Shown here: positions 9,227-19,795 of the stretch, one piece after another
Numbering within the stretch: the stretch's first letter is position 1
Layout of the letters: each line of letters begins with the position of its first letter
Origin: Nitrincola tapanii
GTDB lineage: Bacteria > Pseudomonadota > Gammaproteobacteria > Pseudomonadales > Balneatricaceae
Direction of reading: 5' to 3'
DNA: 64,000 nucleotides
NCBI RefSeq assembly: GCF_008368715.1
Contig: NZ_SMRS01000002.1
Location: 248,001 to 312,000, forward strand
Notes under the pieces: generated by a model
The model's input: the letters and a program-made list of their open reading frames with translations, nothing else
The model's database searches: none
Told to the model about the DNA's origin: nothing
Position numbers and translations under genes: made by a program

Positions 9227-9366
9227 ACTCGGCTCCCGGTTGGCATGGCGGTAAAAAGAAAAAGAGGTGATCCATACTAATACAGCCAAGGGTGTTTGTG
9301 AAATCCGCTATTTGACGGACATTTCGTTTAATCAAGCCCTTTCCATCGAGTGAAGTCGCTCCGTGC

Positions 9367-10266
9367 TCAGGTCGCGAGCTGAGGTTGAGGACTGAGTCTT
9401 TGTTCGGCTTGCAGGCATTTAACCAACTCACCGGCGGCGTTGGAAAGAGTGCGGTCACGATGATAGATATAACCTAAGGGCCGAAACAGCGGCTCGGTAT
9501 TTAATTCAAGACGAACCAGGCTAGCATCCAGCAGGGTTTCCGGTAATACGCTCCAACCCAGGCCAATCGAGACCATCATGCGAATAGTGTCGAGATAATT
9601 GGTGCTCATGCGCAGTTGCGGTTCCAAACCGTATTCGAGCAGCTGCTGGCGAACACATTCATGCGTGAACGTTTGGCGTCGCGGTAGGATCGCGGGATAG
9701 TGATTTAGCTTCTGCAGCGTCGGTGCGCAATCAAAGGCTAAAGGGTGTTGAGTCGAGACAACATAACAAAGACGATCGTCCCAGATCACTTCAGCACAAA
9801 TGCGCGGATCTGGATGAGGGGATAAGGTGATCAGCGCTAACTCTAACTCACCGCGCAGTACACGCTCGTAAGCGAGCTCGGATTCATCAAAATTTAGATC
9901 TAACTCGACTTCAGGAAAAGTTTGACTAAAGTGTTTGAGCACGGGGGGGAGTCGATGCAAGCTGATGTGGTGGCTCGCGGCAATGGATAAACGCCCTTTC
10001 ACCCCGGTTGTAAGGTTGCTGACCAGGCGTTCGGCATCCTGCAGGGCCAGTAAAATATCCCGTGCTTTCGGCAGAAGCTGACGTCCGGCTTCGGTTAGGC
10101 TGACATGGCGACCAATACGATCAAATAAGCGGCAGTTTAACTGGCCCTCCAACAGGGCAATACGTTTGCTAATAGCGGATTGCGTGAGAAATAAGCGCTG
10201 GGCGGCTTCGGAAAAGGAAGCGCTGTCAGCAACGGTTACAAAGGCCTGCAGTGTTGCGCTGTCCAT
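9367..10266 (-). CDS. LysR-family transcriptional regulator divergent from leuC
   Basis: A 299-residue LysR-type regulator. The N-terminal winged helix-turn-helix is clear (LQAFVTVADSASFSEAAQRLFLTQSAISKRIALLE...), followed by a linker helix and a two-lobed effector-binding domain. It is transcribed away from leuC across a 141-bp shared region, the usual arrangement for LysR proteins that control the divergent operon. A LysR gene at this place is, as I recall, common beside leuCDB in Pseudomonas-type genomes. Control of leuCDB and the effector are inference; I cannot assign a gene name. Confidence 0.88.
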   Translation of the reverse strand: MDSATLQAFVTVADSASFSEAAQRLFLTQSAISKRIALLEGQLNCRLFDRIGRHVSLTEAGRQLLPKARDILLALQDAERLVSNLTTGVKGRLSIAASHHISLHRLPPVLKHFSQTFPEVELDLNFDESELAYERVLRGELELALITLSPHPDPRICAEVIWDDRLCYVVSTQHPLAFDCAPTLQKLNHYPAILPRRQTFTHECVRQQLLEYGLEPQLRMSTNYLDTIRMMVSIGLGWSVLPETLLDASLVRLELNTEPLFRPLGYIYHRDRTLSNAAGELVKCLQAEQRLSPQPQLAT

Positions 10267-10407
10267 CGATTCCTCCGATTAAATTGAGTGTGTTGAGTGT
10301 AATTCATTCCTGTTAGGAATGCTTTGGATAAAAAATATGAATTTGTCTATTGGTAAGCGCTGTTTTAGGATGCTCACCTAGGTCTTGAATCGCTAGAGAG
10401 GTTGCTC

Positions 10408-11829
10408 ATGGCTGGAAAAACGCTGTACGACAAATTGTGGGATGCCCATTTGGTGCGTGCCAATGATGATGGCAGTGCGCTGCTCTATATCGATCGTCAT
10501 CTTCTACATGAAGTGACCTCACCTCAAGCGTTTGAGGGGCTGCGTCTGGCGGGACGTCGTCCTTGGCGTATTGAAGCGAACCTAGCCACACCCGATCATA
10601 ACGTGCCGACGACAGAGCGTTCTGGTGGAGTGGAAACCATTGTGGATCCTGTGTCTCGCATTCAGGTGAAAACACTGGACGAAAACTGCGATACCTTTGG
10701 TATTACCGAATTCAAAATGAACGATCCACGCCAGGGGATTGTGCATGTGGTCGGGCCTGAGCAGGGCGCAACCTTGCCCGGTATGACGGTTGTTTGTGGG
10801 GATTCTCATACCGCAACACATGGGGCTTTTGCCGCCCTGGCACACGGGATCGGCACTTCGGAAGTGGAACATGTGTTGGCCACTCAGTGCTTAATCACGA
10901 AAAAAATGAAGAACATGCTGGTGCGTGTAGATGGTCAGTTGGGCTTGGGCGTCACCGCTAAAGATGTGATTTTGCACATCATCGGTGTGATCGGTACGGC
11001 AGGTGGAACGGGCTGTGCCATTGAGTTTGGCGGTGAAGCGATTCGTAGCATCTCGATGGAAGGGCGTATGACCATTTGTAACATGGCGATTGAAGCGGGC
11101 GCTCGTGTAGGCCTGGTCGCCGCGGATGAAAAAACCATTGAGTATGTGAAAGGGCGTCCTTATGCCCCGCAGGGCGCTTTGTGGGAAAAAGCCGCTGCTG
11201 CTTGGCGCGATCTAGTATCGGACGAAGATGCAGTATTCGATAAGGTGGTAGTGATTCAGGGTGAAGACATTCTGCCGCAAGTGACCTGGGGCACGTCTCC
11301 GGAGATGGTGGCTCCTGTGTCGGCCTTGGTACCTGATCCTGCGGTGATGTCCGATGCTGTGCAGCGTGAAGGCACTGAGCGTGCTTTAAAATACATGGGC
11401 TTGCAGCCTAATCAAAAGATTACGGACATCCAGTTGGATCGTGTGTTTATCGGTTCTTGCACCAACTCACGTATCGAAGATCTGCGTGCGGCGGCGGCCG
11501 TGGTGAAGGGTAAGAAGGTCGCAGCGAGTTTGAAACAAGCGCTGGTGGTCCCTGGATCAGGTTTGGTGAAAGCCCAGGCTGAAGCGGAAGGGTTGGATAA
11601 GATCTTTATCGAAGCCGGTATGGAGTGGCGTGAACCAGGCTGCTCTATGTGTTTGGCAATGAATCCAGACAAGTTGGGGGCTGGTGAGCATTGTGCCTCG
11701 ACGTCGAATCGTAATTTTGAGGGGCGTCAGGGTTTTGGTGGGCGAACACATCTGGTCAGTCCCGCTATGGCGGCGGCGGCAGCGATTGCCGGGCATTTTG
11801 TCGATGTGCGTGAATGGATGCAGGCTTGA
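10408..11829 (+). CDS. leuC: 3-isopropylmalate dehydratase large subunit
   Basis: LeuC with LeuD isomerises 2-isopropylmalate to 3-isopropylmalate in leucine synthesis. Its aconitase-like fold holds a 4Fe-4S cluster; ligands are the cysteines in FIGSCTNSR and in GCSMCLAMN. The signature [20 protein letters not shown] is present. The ATG at 10408 has a GAGAGG ribosome site about 8 bases upstream and gives the standard [13 protein letters not shown] start; an in-frame TTG two codons earlier is less likely. The length, 473 residues, is normal. It is the first gene of leuC-leuD-leuB. Confidence 0.97.
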   Translation: MAGKTLYDKLWDAHLVRANDDGSALLYIDRHLLHEVTSPQAFEGLRLAGRRPWRIEANLATPDHNVPTTERSGGVETIVDPVSRIQVKTLDENCDTFGITEFKMNDPRQGIVHVVGPEQGATLPGMTVVCGDSHTATHGAFAALAHGIGTSEVEHVLATQCLITKKMKNMLVRVDGQLGLGVTAKDVILHIIGVIGTAGGTGCAIEFGGEAIRSISMEGRMTICNMAIEAGARVGLVAADEKTIEYVKGRPYAPQGALWEKAAAAWRDLVSDEDAVFDKVVVIQGEDILPQVTWGTSPEMVAPVSALVPDPAVMSDAVQREGTERALKYMGLQPNQKITDIQLDRVFIGSCTNSRIEDLRAAAAVVKGKKVAASLKQALVVPGSGLVKAQAEAEGLDKIFIEAGMEWREPGCSMCLAMNPDKLGAGEHCASTSNRNFEGRQGFGGRTHLVSPAMAAAAAIAGHFVDVREWMQA

Positions 11830-11839
11830 GGAGTAAACG

Positions 11840-12481
11840 ATGAAAAAGTTTGTAGAACATCAGGGCATCGTAGCCCCCCTAGATCGTGCGAATGTCGATA
11901 CTGACATGATCATCCCTAAGCAGTTCTTGAAATCGATCAAGCGCTCAGGTTTTGGCCCAAACCTGTTTGATGAGTTGCGTTATCTGGATGAAGGTCAGCC
12001 CGATCAAGACTGCTCCGGTCGCCCGCTCAATCCAGATTTTGTTTTGAACCAAGCGCGTTATCAGGGTACTAGCATTCTTTTGGCACGCGCCAACTTTGGT
12101 TGTGGTTCTAGTCGTGAGCATGCGCCTTGGGCATTGGAAGATTTTGGCATTCGCGCCATTTTAGCGCCGAGTTTCGCCGATATCTTTTTTAATAACAGTT
12201 TCAAAAACGGACTTCTGCCGATCATTCTCACTGAAGCAGAGATCGATCAGCTGTTCCGTGAGGTCGAGGCGGTGCCGGGTTATCAGCTCACTATCGATCT
12301 GCGTAATCAAGCAGTGATCAAGCCCGATGGCAGTCGTTTGCCATTTGAGATCGATGAGTTTCGTAAACATTGCTTGCTCAATGGCTTAGACGATATCGGC
12401 CTGACGCTAGAGCATGCGCAGGCGATTCGTGAGTACGAAGCGCAACGTCAGCAAACCGCTCCTTGGTTGTTTTCAAATTAA
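11840..12481 (+). CDS. leuD: 3-isopropylmalate dehydratase small subunit
   Basis: Swivel-domain partner of LeuC. The 213 residues begin with the conserved [26 protein letters not shown] and contain [16 protein letters not shown], which closes over the LeuC active site. The GAGGAG ribosome site overlaps the leuC stop, giving tight coupling with a 10-base gap. leuB follows 21 bases downstream. Confidence 0.97.
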   Translation: MKKFVEHQGIVAPLDRANVDTDMIIPKQFLKSIKRSGFGPNLFDELRYLDEGQPDQDCSGRPLNPDFVLNQARYQGTSILLARANFGCGSSREHAPWALEDFGIRAILAPSFADIFFNNSFKNGLLPIILTEAEIDQLFREVEAVPGYQLTIDLRNQAVIKPDGSRLPFEIDEFRKHCLLNGLDDIGLTLEHAQAIREYEAQRQQTAPWLFSN

Positions 12482-12502
12482 TTCTGTAAGGAAGTGATCG
12501 GC

Positions 12503-13585
12503 ATGGCCAAAAAAATACTGATTTTACCGGGTGATGGTATCGGTCCGGAAATCGTGGCAGAAGCGCGTAAAGTACTGGATCTGGTGAATGAGCAGTTCAA
12601 TCTGGGTCTGGAGATGCAAGAAGCGTTGGTCGGTGGCGCCGCAATCGATGCAACGGGCATCCCTTTGCCTGCGGAAACCCTAGAGGCCGCGCAAGCAGCT
12701 GATGCAATTCTGCTCGGTGCGGTCGGTGGCCCACAGTGGGATACCAATCCAGATTTCCAGATTCGTCCGGAAAAGGGCTTGTTAGGCATCCGTGCCAATC
12801 TCGGTTTGTTTGGCAACCTGCGCCCTGCGATTCTCTATCCGCAGCTGGCGCATGCCTCAACGCTTAAGCCGGAAGTTGTGTCCGGTCTGGATATTCTGAT
12901 CGTGCGTGAATTAACCGGTGGCATCTATTTTGGTCAACCGCGTGGCTACCGCACCAAAGAGGGTGGCGTGCGTGAAGGGTTTAACACCTACGTTTATGAT
13001 GAGAACGAAATTCGTCGCATCGGTCGTGTCGCGTTTGAAGCGGCACGTGCACGCAACAAAAAGCTCTGCTCCGTGGATAAAGCCAACGTGCTGGAAGTGA
13101 CGGTCCTGTGGCGCGAAGTGATGAATGAATTGTCTGCTGAGTATCCAGACGTTGAGTTGAGCCATATGTACGTGGACAACGCAGCCATGCAGCTGGTACG
13201 GGCACCTAAGCAGTTTGATGTGATCGTCACCGGCAATATGTTTGGTGACATCTTGTCGGATGCGGCAGCGATGCTGACCGGTTCAATCGGTATGCTGCCA
13301 TCGGCGTCCTTGGATGCCAACAATAAAGGTATGTATGAGCCTTGCCATGGTTCAGCCCCTGATATTGCTGGACAAGGTATCGCGAACCCGTTGGCAACCA
13401 TTCTTTCTGCCGCTATGATGTTGCGCTATTCTTTGGGTGAAGGCGCTGCGGCGGATAAGATTGAAGCGGCGGTCAGCCAGGTGTTGGATCAAGGGCTGCG
13501 TACAGGCGATATCATGTCTGAAGGTATGCAGCGTGTCGGTACAGCCGAAATGGGAGATGCGGTGGTCGCAGCTTTGCGCGCCTAA
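12503..13585 (+). CDS. leuB: 3-isopropylmalate dehydrogenase
   Basis: NAD-dependent oxidative decarboxylation of 3-isopropylmalate, the step after LeuCD. Typical motifs are [11 protein letters not shown] at the N-terminus, [15 protein letters not shown] in the substrate site and [26 protein letters not shown], with [18 protein letters not shown] near the end. The ATG at 12503 is preceded by TAAGGAAG at a normal distance and gives 360 residues; a GTG three codons earlier would overlap the ribosome site. It is last in leuCDB and is closed by a strong terminator. Confidence 0.97.
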   Translation: MAKKILILPGDGIGPEIVAEARKVLDLVNEQFNLGLEMQEALVGGAAIDATGIPLPAETLEAAQAADAILLGAVGGPQWDTNPDFQIRPEKGLLGIRANLGLFGNLRPAILYPQLAHASTLKPEVVSGLDILIVRELTGGIYFGQPRGYRTKEGGVREGFNTYVYDENEIRRIGRVAFEAARARNKKLCSVDKANVLEVTVLWREVMNELSAEYPDVELSHMYVDNAAMQLVRAPKQFDVIVTGNMFGDILSDAAAMLTGSIGMLPSASLDANNKGMYEPCHGSAPDIAGQGIANPLATILSAAMMLRYSLGEGAAADKIEAAVSQVLDQGLRTGDIMSEGMQRVGTAEMGDAVVAALRA

Positions 13586-13611
13586 GTATTTCGCATTTGC
13601 TATCCGATCGG

Positions 13612-13650
13612 ACTCAGAGGGCGTAAGCCTTCTGAGTTTATTTTTATTTT
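13612..13650 (+). terminator. Rho-independent terminator between leuB and asd
   Basis: Arms 13612-13622 (ACTCAGAGGGC) and 13627-13637 (GCCTTCTGAGT) pair over 11 bp with one G-U and a GTAA loop, followed by TTATTTTTATTTT. It separates leuCDB from asd. Confidence 0.9.
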
Positions 13651-13679
13651 CTGTAAAGTGATGACCAATGGGGGCACGC

Positions 13680-14795
13680 ATGAAACGTGTAGGGTTTGTT
13701 GGCTGGCGCGGTATGGTCGGCTCGGTATTGATGCAAAGAATGCTGGAAGAGGGCGATTTTGATCATATCGCTGAGCCGGTATTCTTCACCACCTCACAAG
13801 CGGGTGCGGCCGGCCCTAACATTGGTAAAGACATTCCTGCGTTAAAAGATGCGCGTAATATCGATGATCTCAAGCAGATGGATGCGATCATCTCTTGTCA
13901 GGGTGGAGATTACACCACCGAAGTCTATGGTAAGTTGCGTGAATCTGGATGGCAGGGCTACTGGATCGATGCGGCATCGACTCTGCGTATGCAGGATGAC
14001 AGCATCATTATTCTGGATCCGGTTAACCGTCAGGTGATCGATCAAGGTCTGGCGAAAGGCATTAAAACCTACGTGGGCGGTAACTGTACGGTTTCCCTGA
14101 TGCTTATGGGCTTGGGGGGGCTGTTCCGTGAAAACCTGGTGGAATGGATCAGTTCCATGACTTATCAGGCTGCATCCGGTGCGGGCGCTCAGAATATGCG
14201 TGAACTGATCAGTCAGATGGGTCAGATTGAAGCGGGTGTGCAGTCTGAATTAGCCGATCCGGCTTCAGCGATTTTAGAGATCGATCGTAAAGTGGCAGAA
14301 ACCATGCGCGGTGACACCTTTAAAACGGATCACTTTGGCGTGCCTCTGGCCGGTTCTTTGATTCCTTGGATCGATAAAGCCGTTGAAGCGGGTCAGAGCA
14401 AAGAAGAGTGGAAAGGTTTTGTTGAAACCAACAAAATTCTGGGCTTGAGTGATGCGCCGATTGCAATCGATGGCACCTGTGTGCGTATCGGTGCGATGCG
14501 TTGTCACAGCCAGGCTTTTACCATCAAACTGAAGAAAGATGTTCCCCTGGATGAGATCGAAAGCATCATCGCGTCAGCGAATGATTGGGTCAAGGTGATC
14601 CCGAATGAGCGCGAGATCACCATGCGTGAACTCACTCCTACGAAAGTGACCGGAACCCTCAGTATTCCAGTGGGTCGTCTGCGTAAAATGAAGATGGGGC
14701 CTGATTTCCTGAATGCTTTCAGTGTGGGTGATCAGTTGCTTTGGGGGGCCGCTGAGCCTCTGCGTCGTATGCTGCGCATCTTGCTGCAAGCTTAA
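13680..14795 (+). CDS. asd: Aspartate-semialdehyde dehydrogenase
   Basis: Reduces aspartyl phosphate to aspartate semialdehyde, feeding lysine/diaminopimelate, threonine and methionine synthesis. The N-terminal Rossmann motif is [18 protein letters not shown], the catalytic cysteine is C136 in [10 protein letters not shown], and the hinge region [14 protein letters not shown] is present. The ATG at 13680 is preceded by GGGGG at seven bases and gives 371 residues with the expected [11 protein letters not shown] start; an upstream in-frame ATG at 13668 would bury that site. It stands alone between two terminators. A second, non-catalytic Asd-like gene follows. Confidence 0.96.
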   Translation: MKRVGFVGWRGMVGSVLMQRMLEEGDFDHIAEPVFFTTSQAGAAGPNIGKDIPALKDARNIDDLKQMDAIISCQGGDYTTEVYGKLRESGWQGYWIDAASTLRMQDDSIIILDPVNRQVIDQGLAKGIKTYVGGNCTVSLMLMGLGGLFRENLVEWISSMTYQAASGAGAQNMRELISQMGQIEAGVQSELADPASAILEIDRKVAETMRGDTFKTDHFGVPLAGSLIPWIDKAVEAGQSKEEWKGFVETNKILGLSDAPIAIDGTCVRIGAMRCHSQAFTIKLKKDVPLDEIESIIASANDWVKVIPNEREITMRELTPTKVTGTLSIPVGRLRKMKMGPDFLNAFSVGDQLLWGAAEPLRRMLRILLQA

Positions 14796-14817
14796 TTACG
14801 CGCACTGAGTTGAATTC

Positions 14818-14849
14818 AGCCCGGCTTTTGGTCGGGCTTCTTTATTTTT
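14818..14849 (+). terminator. Rho-independent terminator after asd
   Basis: AGCCCG (14818-14823) pairs with CGGGCT (14833-14838), loop GCTTTTGGT, followed by TCTTTATTTTT. It lies 22 bases after the asd stop. Confidence 0.8.
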
Positions 14850-14861
14850 AGGAGCCAAGTT

Positions 14862-15848
14862 ATGTCCATGTGTGTTGCGCTCTTAGGGGCTTCAAGCTTG
14901 ATTGGTGAGCATCTGTTGGAGCAGCTGGAGCTGCGTGATTTTCCGGTAACGGAGCTGCGTTTAGCCGATCACGATACGGATACCGAGCGAGGGGTCATGT
15001 TTAAAGGCCATGCTACACGCGTTAAGCCCTTGGCGGCGATGCAGTGGCAGGGGGTCGATTTAGTGTTTAACTGTACCGGTAGCGCCTTGTCGGCCGAGTT
15101 AAAAGAGCTTCTTCAGGCGCAGGGCAGTTGGTTGATCGAAGTGGCGGCGAGCGTGGCCGGTGCTCTACCCTTAGTGCCAGAGGTGAATTCGCAGGCGCTT
15201 AGTGCGGCACAGCGTCATCTGCAGGTCCCGCCGGCGGCCGCCATCCTAGTGGCAATGGCCCTGAAACCTTTGCATCAGCGCTATACCCTGCTGCGCCTGA
15301 ATTTAACCAGTTTAGCTTCCGTGGCGGAAGTCGGGCGTCAAGGGATTGAGGCTTTGGCTGGTGAAACGGCTAGGCTCTTAAATGGCCGTGATGCCGAAGC
15401 GGAGTTTTTTCAGCATCAAATGGCGTTTAATCTGCTGCCGGTGACTTCTGCTTTGGATGCTCAAGGGCAGTCACAGGATGAAAAAGAGATTGCCACTTCC
15501 GTACAGACTTTATTAGAAGATGAGCAGCTTGAAGTGGTGGTGAGTGCTTTGCGTGTGCCTTTGTTTTATGGCCAGACCGTTGTCATCCACGCTGAATGTC
15601 AGCAGCCTATGGATTTGGTAGAAGCGCAAGCCTTATTGAAAAATGTGCCTGGTGTCTCTTTGCGCCAGGATGAGTTGGTATCACCTGTTGGCAGTTGTGC
15701 GGGTGAGGATCAGGTGTTGATGACGCGTTTGCGTTTGGAGCCGGAGAATCCTTCAGGCTTTGCCCTAGTCGTGATGGCGGATAACCTGCGCAAAGGGAGT
15801 GCGCTAAATGCCGTGCAGCTGGCTGAGTTGATTCTGGCAAGCGCTTGA
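14862..15848 (+). CDS. Asd-like paralogue (USG-1 type), catalytic cysteine absent
   Basis: A 328-residue homologue of aspartate-semialdehyde dehydrogenase: it starts with a Rossmann-like VALLGASSLIGEHLLEQLELRDFPVTELRL and keeps the dehydrogenase layout. The region that should carry the catalytic cysteine reads QVPPAAAILVAMALKP instead of a GGNC-T/S pattern, so normal enzyme activity is unlikely. Proteins of this kind between asd and fimV/truA are known as USG-1 homologues; their role is not established. The ATG at 14862 has AGGAG seven bases upstream. Possible roles are a pseudoenzyme partner of Asd or a cell-wall or pilus-related function; both are guesses. Confidence 0.85.
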   Translation: MSMCVALLGASSLIGEHLLEQLELRDFPVTELRLADHDTDTERGVMFKGHATRVKPLAAMQWQGVDLVFNCTGSALSAELKELLQAQGSWLIEVAASVAGALPLVPEVNSQALSAAQRHLQVPPAAAILVAMALKPLHQRYTLLRLNLTSLASVAEVGRQGIEALAGETARLLNGRDAEAEFFQHQMAFNLLPVTSALDAQGQSQDEKEIATSVQTLLEDEQLEVVVSALRVPLFYGQTVVIHAECQQPMDLVEAQALLKNVPGVSLRQDELVSPVGSCAGEDQVLMTRLRLEPENPSGFALVVMADNLRKGSALNAVQLAELILASA

Positions 15849-15948
15849 CCCTTTAAGGTTTTTTCAATAATACTTGCATAAATTGTGGAGATGCAAAGGG
15901 CCCTTCTCATCAGTGAAGGCTCGGCTTGCAGATCAAGAGGGAATCAGG

Positions 15949-18855
15949 ATGCTGCGTAAACTTGCCTTAAGCCTTGCGATAGCCGGTGCCTTGGGAGTGA
16001 CTCAGGCAAATGCCTTAGGACTGGGAGAAATCACCGTCCGTTCGGCGTTAAATGAGCCTCTGAATGCTGAGATCCGCCTGCTGCAGGTGCGTGATCTATC
16101 ACCTTTGCAAATCCAGCCGCGTATGGCCAGTGTGGATGACTTCTCTTTGGCCGGAGTGAGCCGTAGTCGTTTTGTTAACGATATGCGCTTCCAGGTCAGT
16201 GTGCGCCCTGATGGAACAGGGGTGATACGTGTCACGTCGAATGAGCCGATTCGAGAACCATTTCTTAACTTCTTAATGGAAGTCAACTGGCCAAGTGGAC
16301 GCTTAGTGCGTGAGTACACGGTTCTGTTAGATCCTCCTGTCTTTGATCCTGCACCTATGCGCCAGGCAGTGATGCCGGCGGTGGCACCTCAGGTTACACC
16401 AGTTGCACCCGTGGCGCCTGTTGTGGCACGTCCGGCAGCCGTTGCCACGCCCCCTGTCTCCAATGTTAGAACGCGTGTTGATAGTGGCTCAGAGATCTAT
16501 ATCGACTCCCGCGATACGCTGTGGAATTTGGCTTTACGTCATCGCCCCGATGCTTCCGTGCCCCCCCAGCAGATGATGTTGGCGCTGTTGCGCAAAAACC
16601 CACAAAGCTTCCCGACCGGTAACATCAATATGATGAAAGCCGGTACGGTGATGCAGCGCCCAACTTTGGAAGAGATTCGTCAGCTCAATGCGCAGCAAGC
16701 CAATGCGGAAGTCGCGCGCCAAACCGAGCTGTGGCGCCAAGGGCGTGGGCGAACACCTGTGGCGGCGAGTGCCTCAACACCTGCCTCGGCACCGAGTGCG
16801 ACCACTCCCGTGCCGGTGACCGACCCCTCTGCACCGGCTACACCTGCAGTCGATGCCGCACTGAAGATTGTGACACCGCCCGAGGCGCCTGAAGCAGATG
16901 TTGCTGATGCGGAGGTGGCTGAGCCGTCTCCTGCCGATATCACTCCTTCAGAGGTGAGTGATGAGGCCGTACTGACGGATGAAGCCTCAGCGCTGAGCAC
17001 AGATCTAGCTGAAGGTTTGCTGCAGCGCAGTGAGGAGATCGATAACCGTCTGGCCATCACCCAAGAGGTGGTGGATAAGATCGAACGTGAAAACCGTGAT
17101 CTGAATGAAAAACTCGATTCTATCCAAGAGCAGCTGGCCTTGATGCAGCGCATGTTGGAGTTGAAGGATCAGGAATTGGCGGCCATCCAAACACAACCTC
17201 AGACACCTGATTCAGCTGCCTCATCCTTGCTGGAGAGTTTAAAGAGCTTGCCGGTGGTGGGTGGGTTAGCGGGCGCACTGATCGCGGCCCTCGCGGCGCT
17301 GGTGCTGGCACGTCGTAAACGGGAGCCGAAAGAGAAGGCACCTATGTTTACAGCGCCCGAAAATCTCAAACCACAATCGGCGAGTGATCACCTTCCTGAA
17401 GCGGCGGTTGCAGCCGCTGCCGTGAGCGCTGCTGCCGTGGCTCAGGCCGATGAAGGCGCGACTGCCGAGGAGGCTTCAACACCTCAAGTCGAAGAGCCGG
17501 CGCTGAGCAATGATGACTTTGTGGATGATTTCTCCGATCTGGATCTGGATATGGATTTAGATCTGACGGAAGAGCCTGTCGCCGATGATTCTGTTCGCGT
17601 GATGGATGAGGAATTTGATCTCTCCTCCGAAGAGGATCTGGATGTTCTGATGGCAGCACAGGATCTGCAAGATCTCGAAGGCGGTGAAGACTGGGCTGCA
17701 GCGGATCAACCCGCAACGGCTGAAGTGACCGAGGAAGTGGCTTCAGCGCCTGAGACTGAAGAGGTGGAGGACCTCTTGGCAGATCTGGATTTTGATGAGG
17801 TGCTGACGCAGACTCCAGCGGCAGAAGAGGATGATCTTCTTTCTAGCCTGGAGCAGGATCTGATGGCCGATCTACCAGAGGAGCTGGAGGAAGCATCATC
17901 CTGGGTGGATCAAGCAGATGATCTGCGCCTAGATACTGAAGCAGAACTGACCGAAGTACTTGAGCCTGAAGCGGTAACGCCTGCAGAAGCCCCTGTAAAG
18001 GTTCCTGCGGCTGCCGAGGTGGATGTAGCAGAAGAGGAAGGCTTGGACTTCTCCTTAGAGGATTTACTGAGTCCTGCAGCAGAAGCAGAAGCTGAAGCGA
18101 ATGAGACTGCATCGACCTCTGAGCTTGAGTCCTCTTTGTTGGATGCAGATGAGTTAGATTTTGTACTCAATGAAATGAGCGCTGAACCTGAGCAGGAGGC
18201 GAGTGTTGCGTCCGCGGCTCCAGAGGTTGAAGACAAAGTCGATGAAGAGGTCGATGCATTTGGTGAGCTGGACTTCACCCTGAGCGAACCCGCCGAGCAG
18301 GTGAGTTTGGAGACAGAGAAAACGTCTGCTGATCTTGACCTGGATGCTGAGCTGGAAAGTCTCTCATTCACCTCAGAGCCATCTGCAGAAGTGGTGGAAG
18401 AGGTCGTTGAGGATGAACTGTTAGCCGATGATTTGGATGCGCTTTTTTCAGCAGGGATTGAGCTGGAAGAGGAGGTGCTTGAAACCGCAGCGAGCGCTTC
18501 AGAAACCGCTTCAGTAACCTCTCCTGGAGCCCGTGTTGAAGAAGAGCTCACGGCGAATATCATGCATGACCTCGAAATGGGGCTTGAGGATGAACTCGAC
18601 GATCTGTTGGGCAGCACAGATGATGAGATTGCACTTGAAGATACGGGCGCAGAGAGCGATGAAGATCTGGATCTACTCGACAGTTTAAATATGCTGGACG
18701 GCGCAGATGAGATCGAAACTAAGCTCGATCTGGCGCGCGCTTATATGGATATGGATGATCAGGAGGGGGCCAAAGAGATTCTCAAAGAGATTGTGCGTGA
18801 TGGTAATGAAGCGCAGCGTATGGAAGCAGACAAGTTGTTGAGGGATTTGGGTTGA
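15949..18855 (+). CDS. fimV: FimV/HubP-type polar hub protein
   Basis: FimV is an inner-membrane peptidoglycan-binding hub that organises type IV pili, chemotaxis and polar proteins. The 968-residue protein has a signal peptide (MLRKLALSLAIAGALGV...ANA), a FimV N-terminal domain starting LGLGEITVRSALNEPLNAEI, and a LysM-like domain at about 180-245 (DTLWNLALRHRPD). A proline/alanine linker, a coiled coil at about 355-410 and one membrane helix at about 434-456 follow. The long cytoplasmic tail is very acidic, and the conserved C-terminal TPR-like domain (ETKLDLARAYMDMDDQEGAKEIL) covers about 922-968. The ATG at 15949 follows AGAGGGA; the frame extends upstream but lacks a signal peptide there. 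truA follows. Confidence 0.93.
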   Translation: MLRKLALSLAIAGALGVTQANALGLGEITVRSALNEPLNAEIRLLQVRDLSPLQIQPRMASVDDFSLAGVSRSRFVNDMRFQVSVRPDGTGVIRVTSNEPIREPFLNFLMEVNWPSGRLVREYTVLLDPPVFDPAPMRQAVMPAVAPQVTPVAPVAPVVARPAAVATPPVSNVRTRVDSGSEIYIDSRDTLWNLALRHRPDASVPPQQMMLALLRKNPQSFPTGNINMMKAGTVMQRPTLEEIRQLNAQQANAEVARQTELWRQGRGRTPVAASASTPASAPSATTPVPVTDPSAPATPAVDAALKIVTPPEAPEADVADAEVAEPSPADITPSEVSDEAVLTDEASALSTDLAEGLLQRSEEIDNRLAITQEVVDKIERENRDLNEKLDSIQEQLALMQRMLELKDQELAAIQTQPQTPDSAASSLLESLKSLPVVGGLAGALIAALAALVLARRKREPKEKAPMFTAPENLKPQSASDHLPEAAVAAAAVSAAAVAQADEGATAEEASTPQVEEPALSNDDFVDDFSDLDLDMDLDLTEEPVADDSVRVMDEEFDLSSEEDLDVLMAAQDLQDLEGGEDWAAADQPATAEVTEEVASAPETEEVEDLLADLDFDEVLTQTPAAEEDDLLSSLEQDLMADLPEELEEASSWVDQADDLRLDTEAELTEVLEPEAVTPAEAPVKVPAAAEVDVAEEEGLDFSLEDLLSPAAEAEAEANETASTSELESSLLDADELDFVLNEMSAEPEQEASVASAAPEVEDKVDEEVDAFGELDFTLSEPAEQVSLETEKTSADLDLDAELESLSFTSEPSAEVVEEVVEDELLADDLDALFSAGIELEEEVLETAASASETASVTSPGARVEEELTANIMHDLEMGLEDELDDLLGSTDDEIALEDTGAESDEDLDLLDSLNMLDGADEIETKLDLARAYMDMDDQEGAKEILKEIVRDGNEAQRMEADKLLRDLG

Positions 18856-18898
18856 GACAGACCTGCTCCCAATTAAGGCTGAATAAGTTAAGTATTGA

Positions 18899-19744
18899 AT
18901 GTTAGATCAAGAGAGAACTTCCCCTGGGGCGACTGTGGTCGCCCCTTATCGTTATGCATTGGCCGTAGAGTATGCCGGTGCGGCCTATCATGGTTGGCAA
19001 AAGCAGCTCAAAGATCCGGTGCCCAGCGTACAGGAACGGCTGGAAAAAGCCCTATCCCGTATTGCGAATCACCCTGTTCAGGTGATCTGTGCAGGTCGCA
19101 CCGATGCTGGCGTGAATGCCTCCTATCAGATTATCCACTTTGACAGTCAGGTTCAGCGCGATGAGCGTGCTTGGGTGATGGGTACGAATAGTCATCTCCC
19201 GGATGATATTGCTGTACACTGGGCGCGCCCGGTGTCCTCTGAGTTCCATGCGCGCTTTTCGGCACGCTCGCGGCGTTATCGCTATCTGATACACACTTCA
19301 GCGGTAAAACCGGCGATTCTGCCCCGAGGAATCACCTGGACCTGGAAAACGCTGGATCTTGCCGCCATGCAAGCGGCGGCTCAGGCTTTGGTGGGGGAGC
19401 ATGATTTTACCTCCTACCGAGCGGTGGGTTGTCAGGCGAAAAATCCGGTGCGACGTATCGAGTTTCTTGAGGTCTCGCGCGTCGGGCGGCTATTGATGAT
19501 CGATGTGCAAGCCAATGCATTCTTGCATCATATGGTGCGTAATATTGCGGGTGTTTTAATGCGCATCGGCGCGGGTGAAGCGCCAGTCGGTTGGGCGGCG
19601 GAGGTGTTGGCCGCACGTGATCGTCGCGCTGGCGGTGTGACGGCTCCTCCTTATGGCCTTTACTTTGTTGATGTGGCCTATGATCCCGTTTTTGCACTGC
19701 CTAAGAGTGAATTGGGCCCTTATTTTGTCCGTGCAGCTGACTGA
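18899..19744 (+). CDS. truA: tRNA pseudouridine(38-40) synthase
   Basis: Converts uridines 38-40 of the tRNA anticodon arm to pseudouridine. The catalytic aspartate is D69 in CAGRTDAGVNA; most relatives have His where this protein has Asn, a residue outside the catalytic centre. FHARFSARSRRYRYLI and AFLHHMVRNIAGVLMRIG are characteristic. The ATG at 18899 gives 281 residues but has a weak ribosome site; an in-frame GTG near residue 13, with GGGGCGA upstream, is a plausible alternative start. The fimV-truA-trpF order is typical of pseudomonads and relatives. Confidence 0.94.
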   Translation: MLDQERTSPGATVVAPYRYALAVEYAGAAYHGWQKQLKDPVPSVQERLEKALSRIANHPVQVICAGRTDAGVNASYQIIHFDSQVQRDERAWVMGTNSHLPDDIAVHWARPVSSEFHARFSARSRRYRYLIHTSAVKPAILPRGITWTWKTLDLAAMQAAAQALVGEHDFTSYRAVGCQAKNPVRRIEFLEVSRVGRLLMIDVQANAFLHHMVRNIAGVLMRIGAGEAPVGWAAEVLAARDRRAGGVTAPPYGLYFVDVAYDPVFALPKSELGPYFVRAAD

Positions 19745-19795
19745 CGCATCGCGGTGCCTCTGTTATGATGCAAGGCGAATTGAACAGGAAACTCT

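Noticed and set aside
17910-18617. A 235-residue Ser-rich open frame on the minus strand inside fimV
   Set aside because: It is the mirror of the Glu/Asp/Ala-rich fimV tail, whose codons lack stops on the other strand. It has no ribosome site and low complexity.
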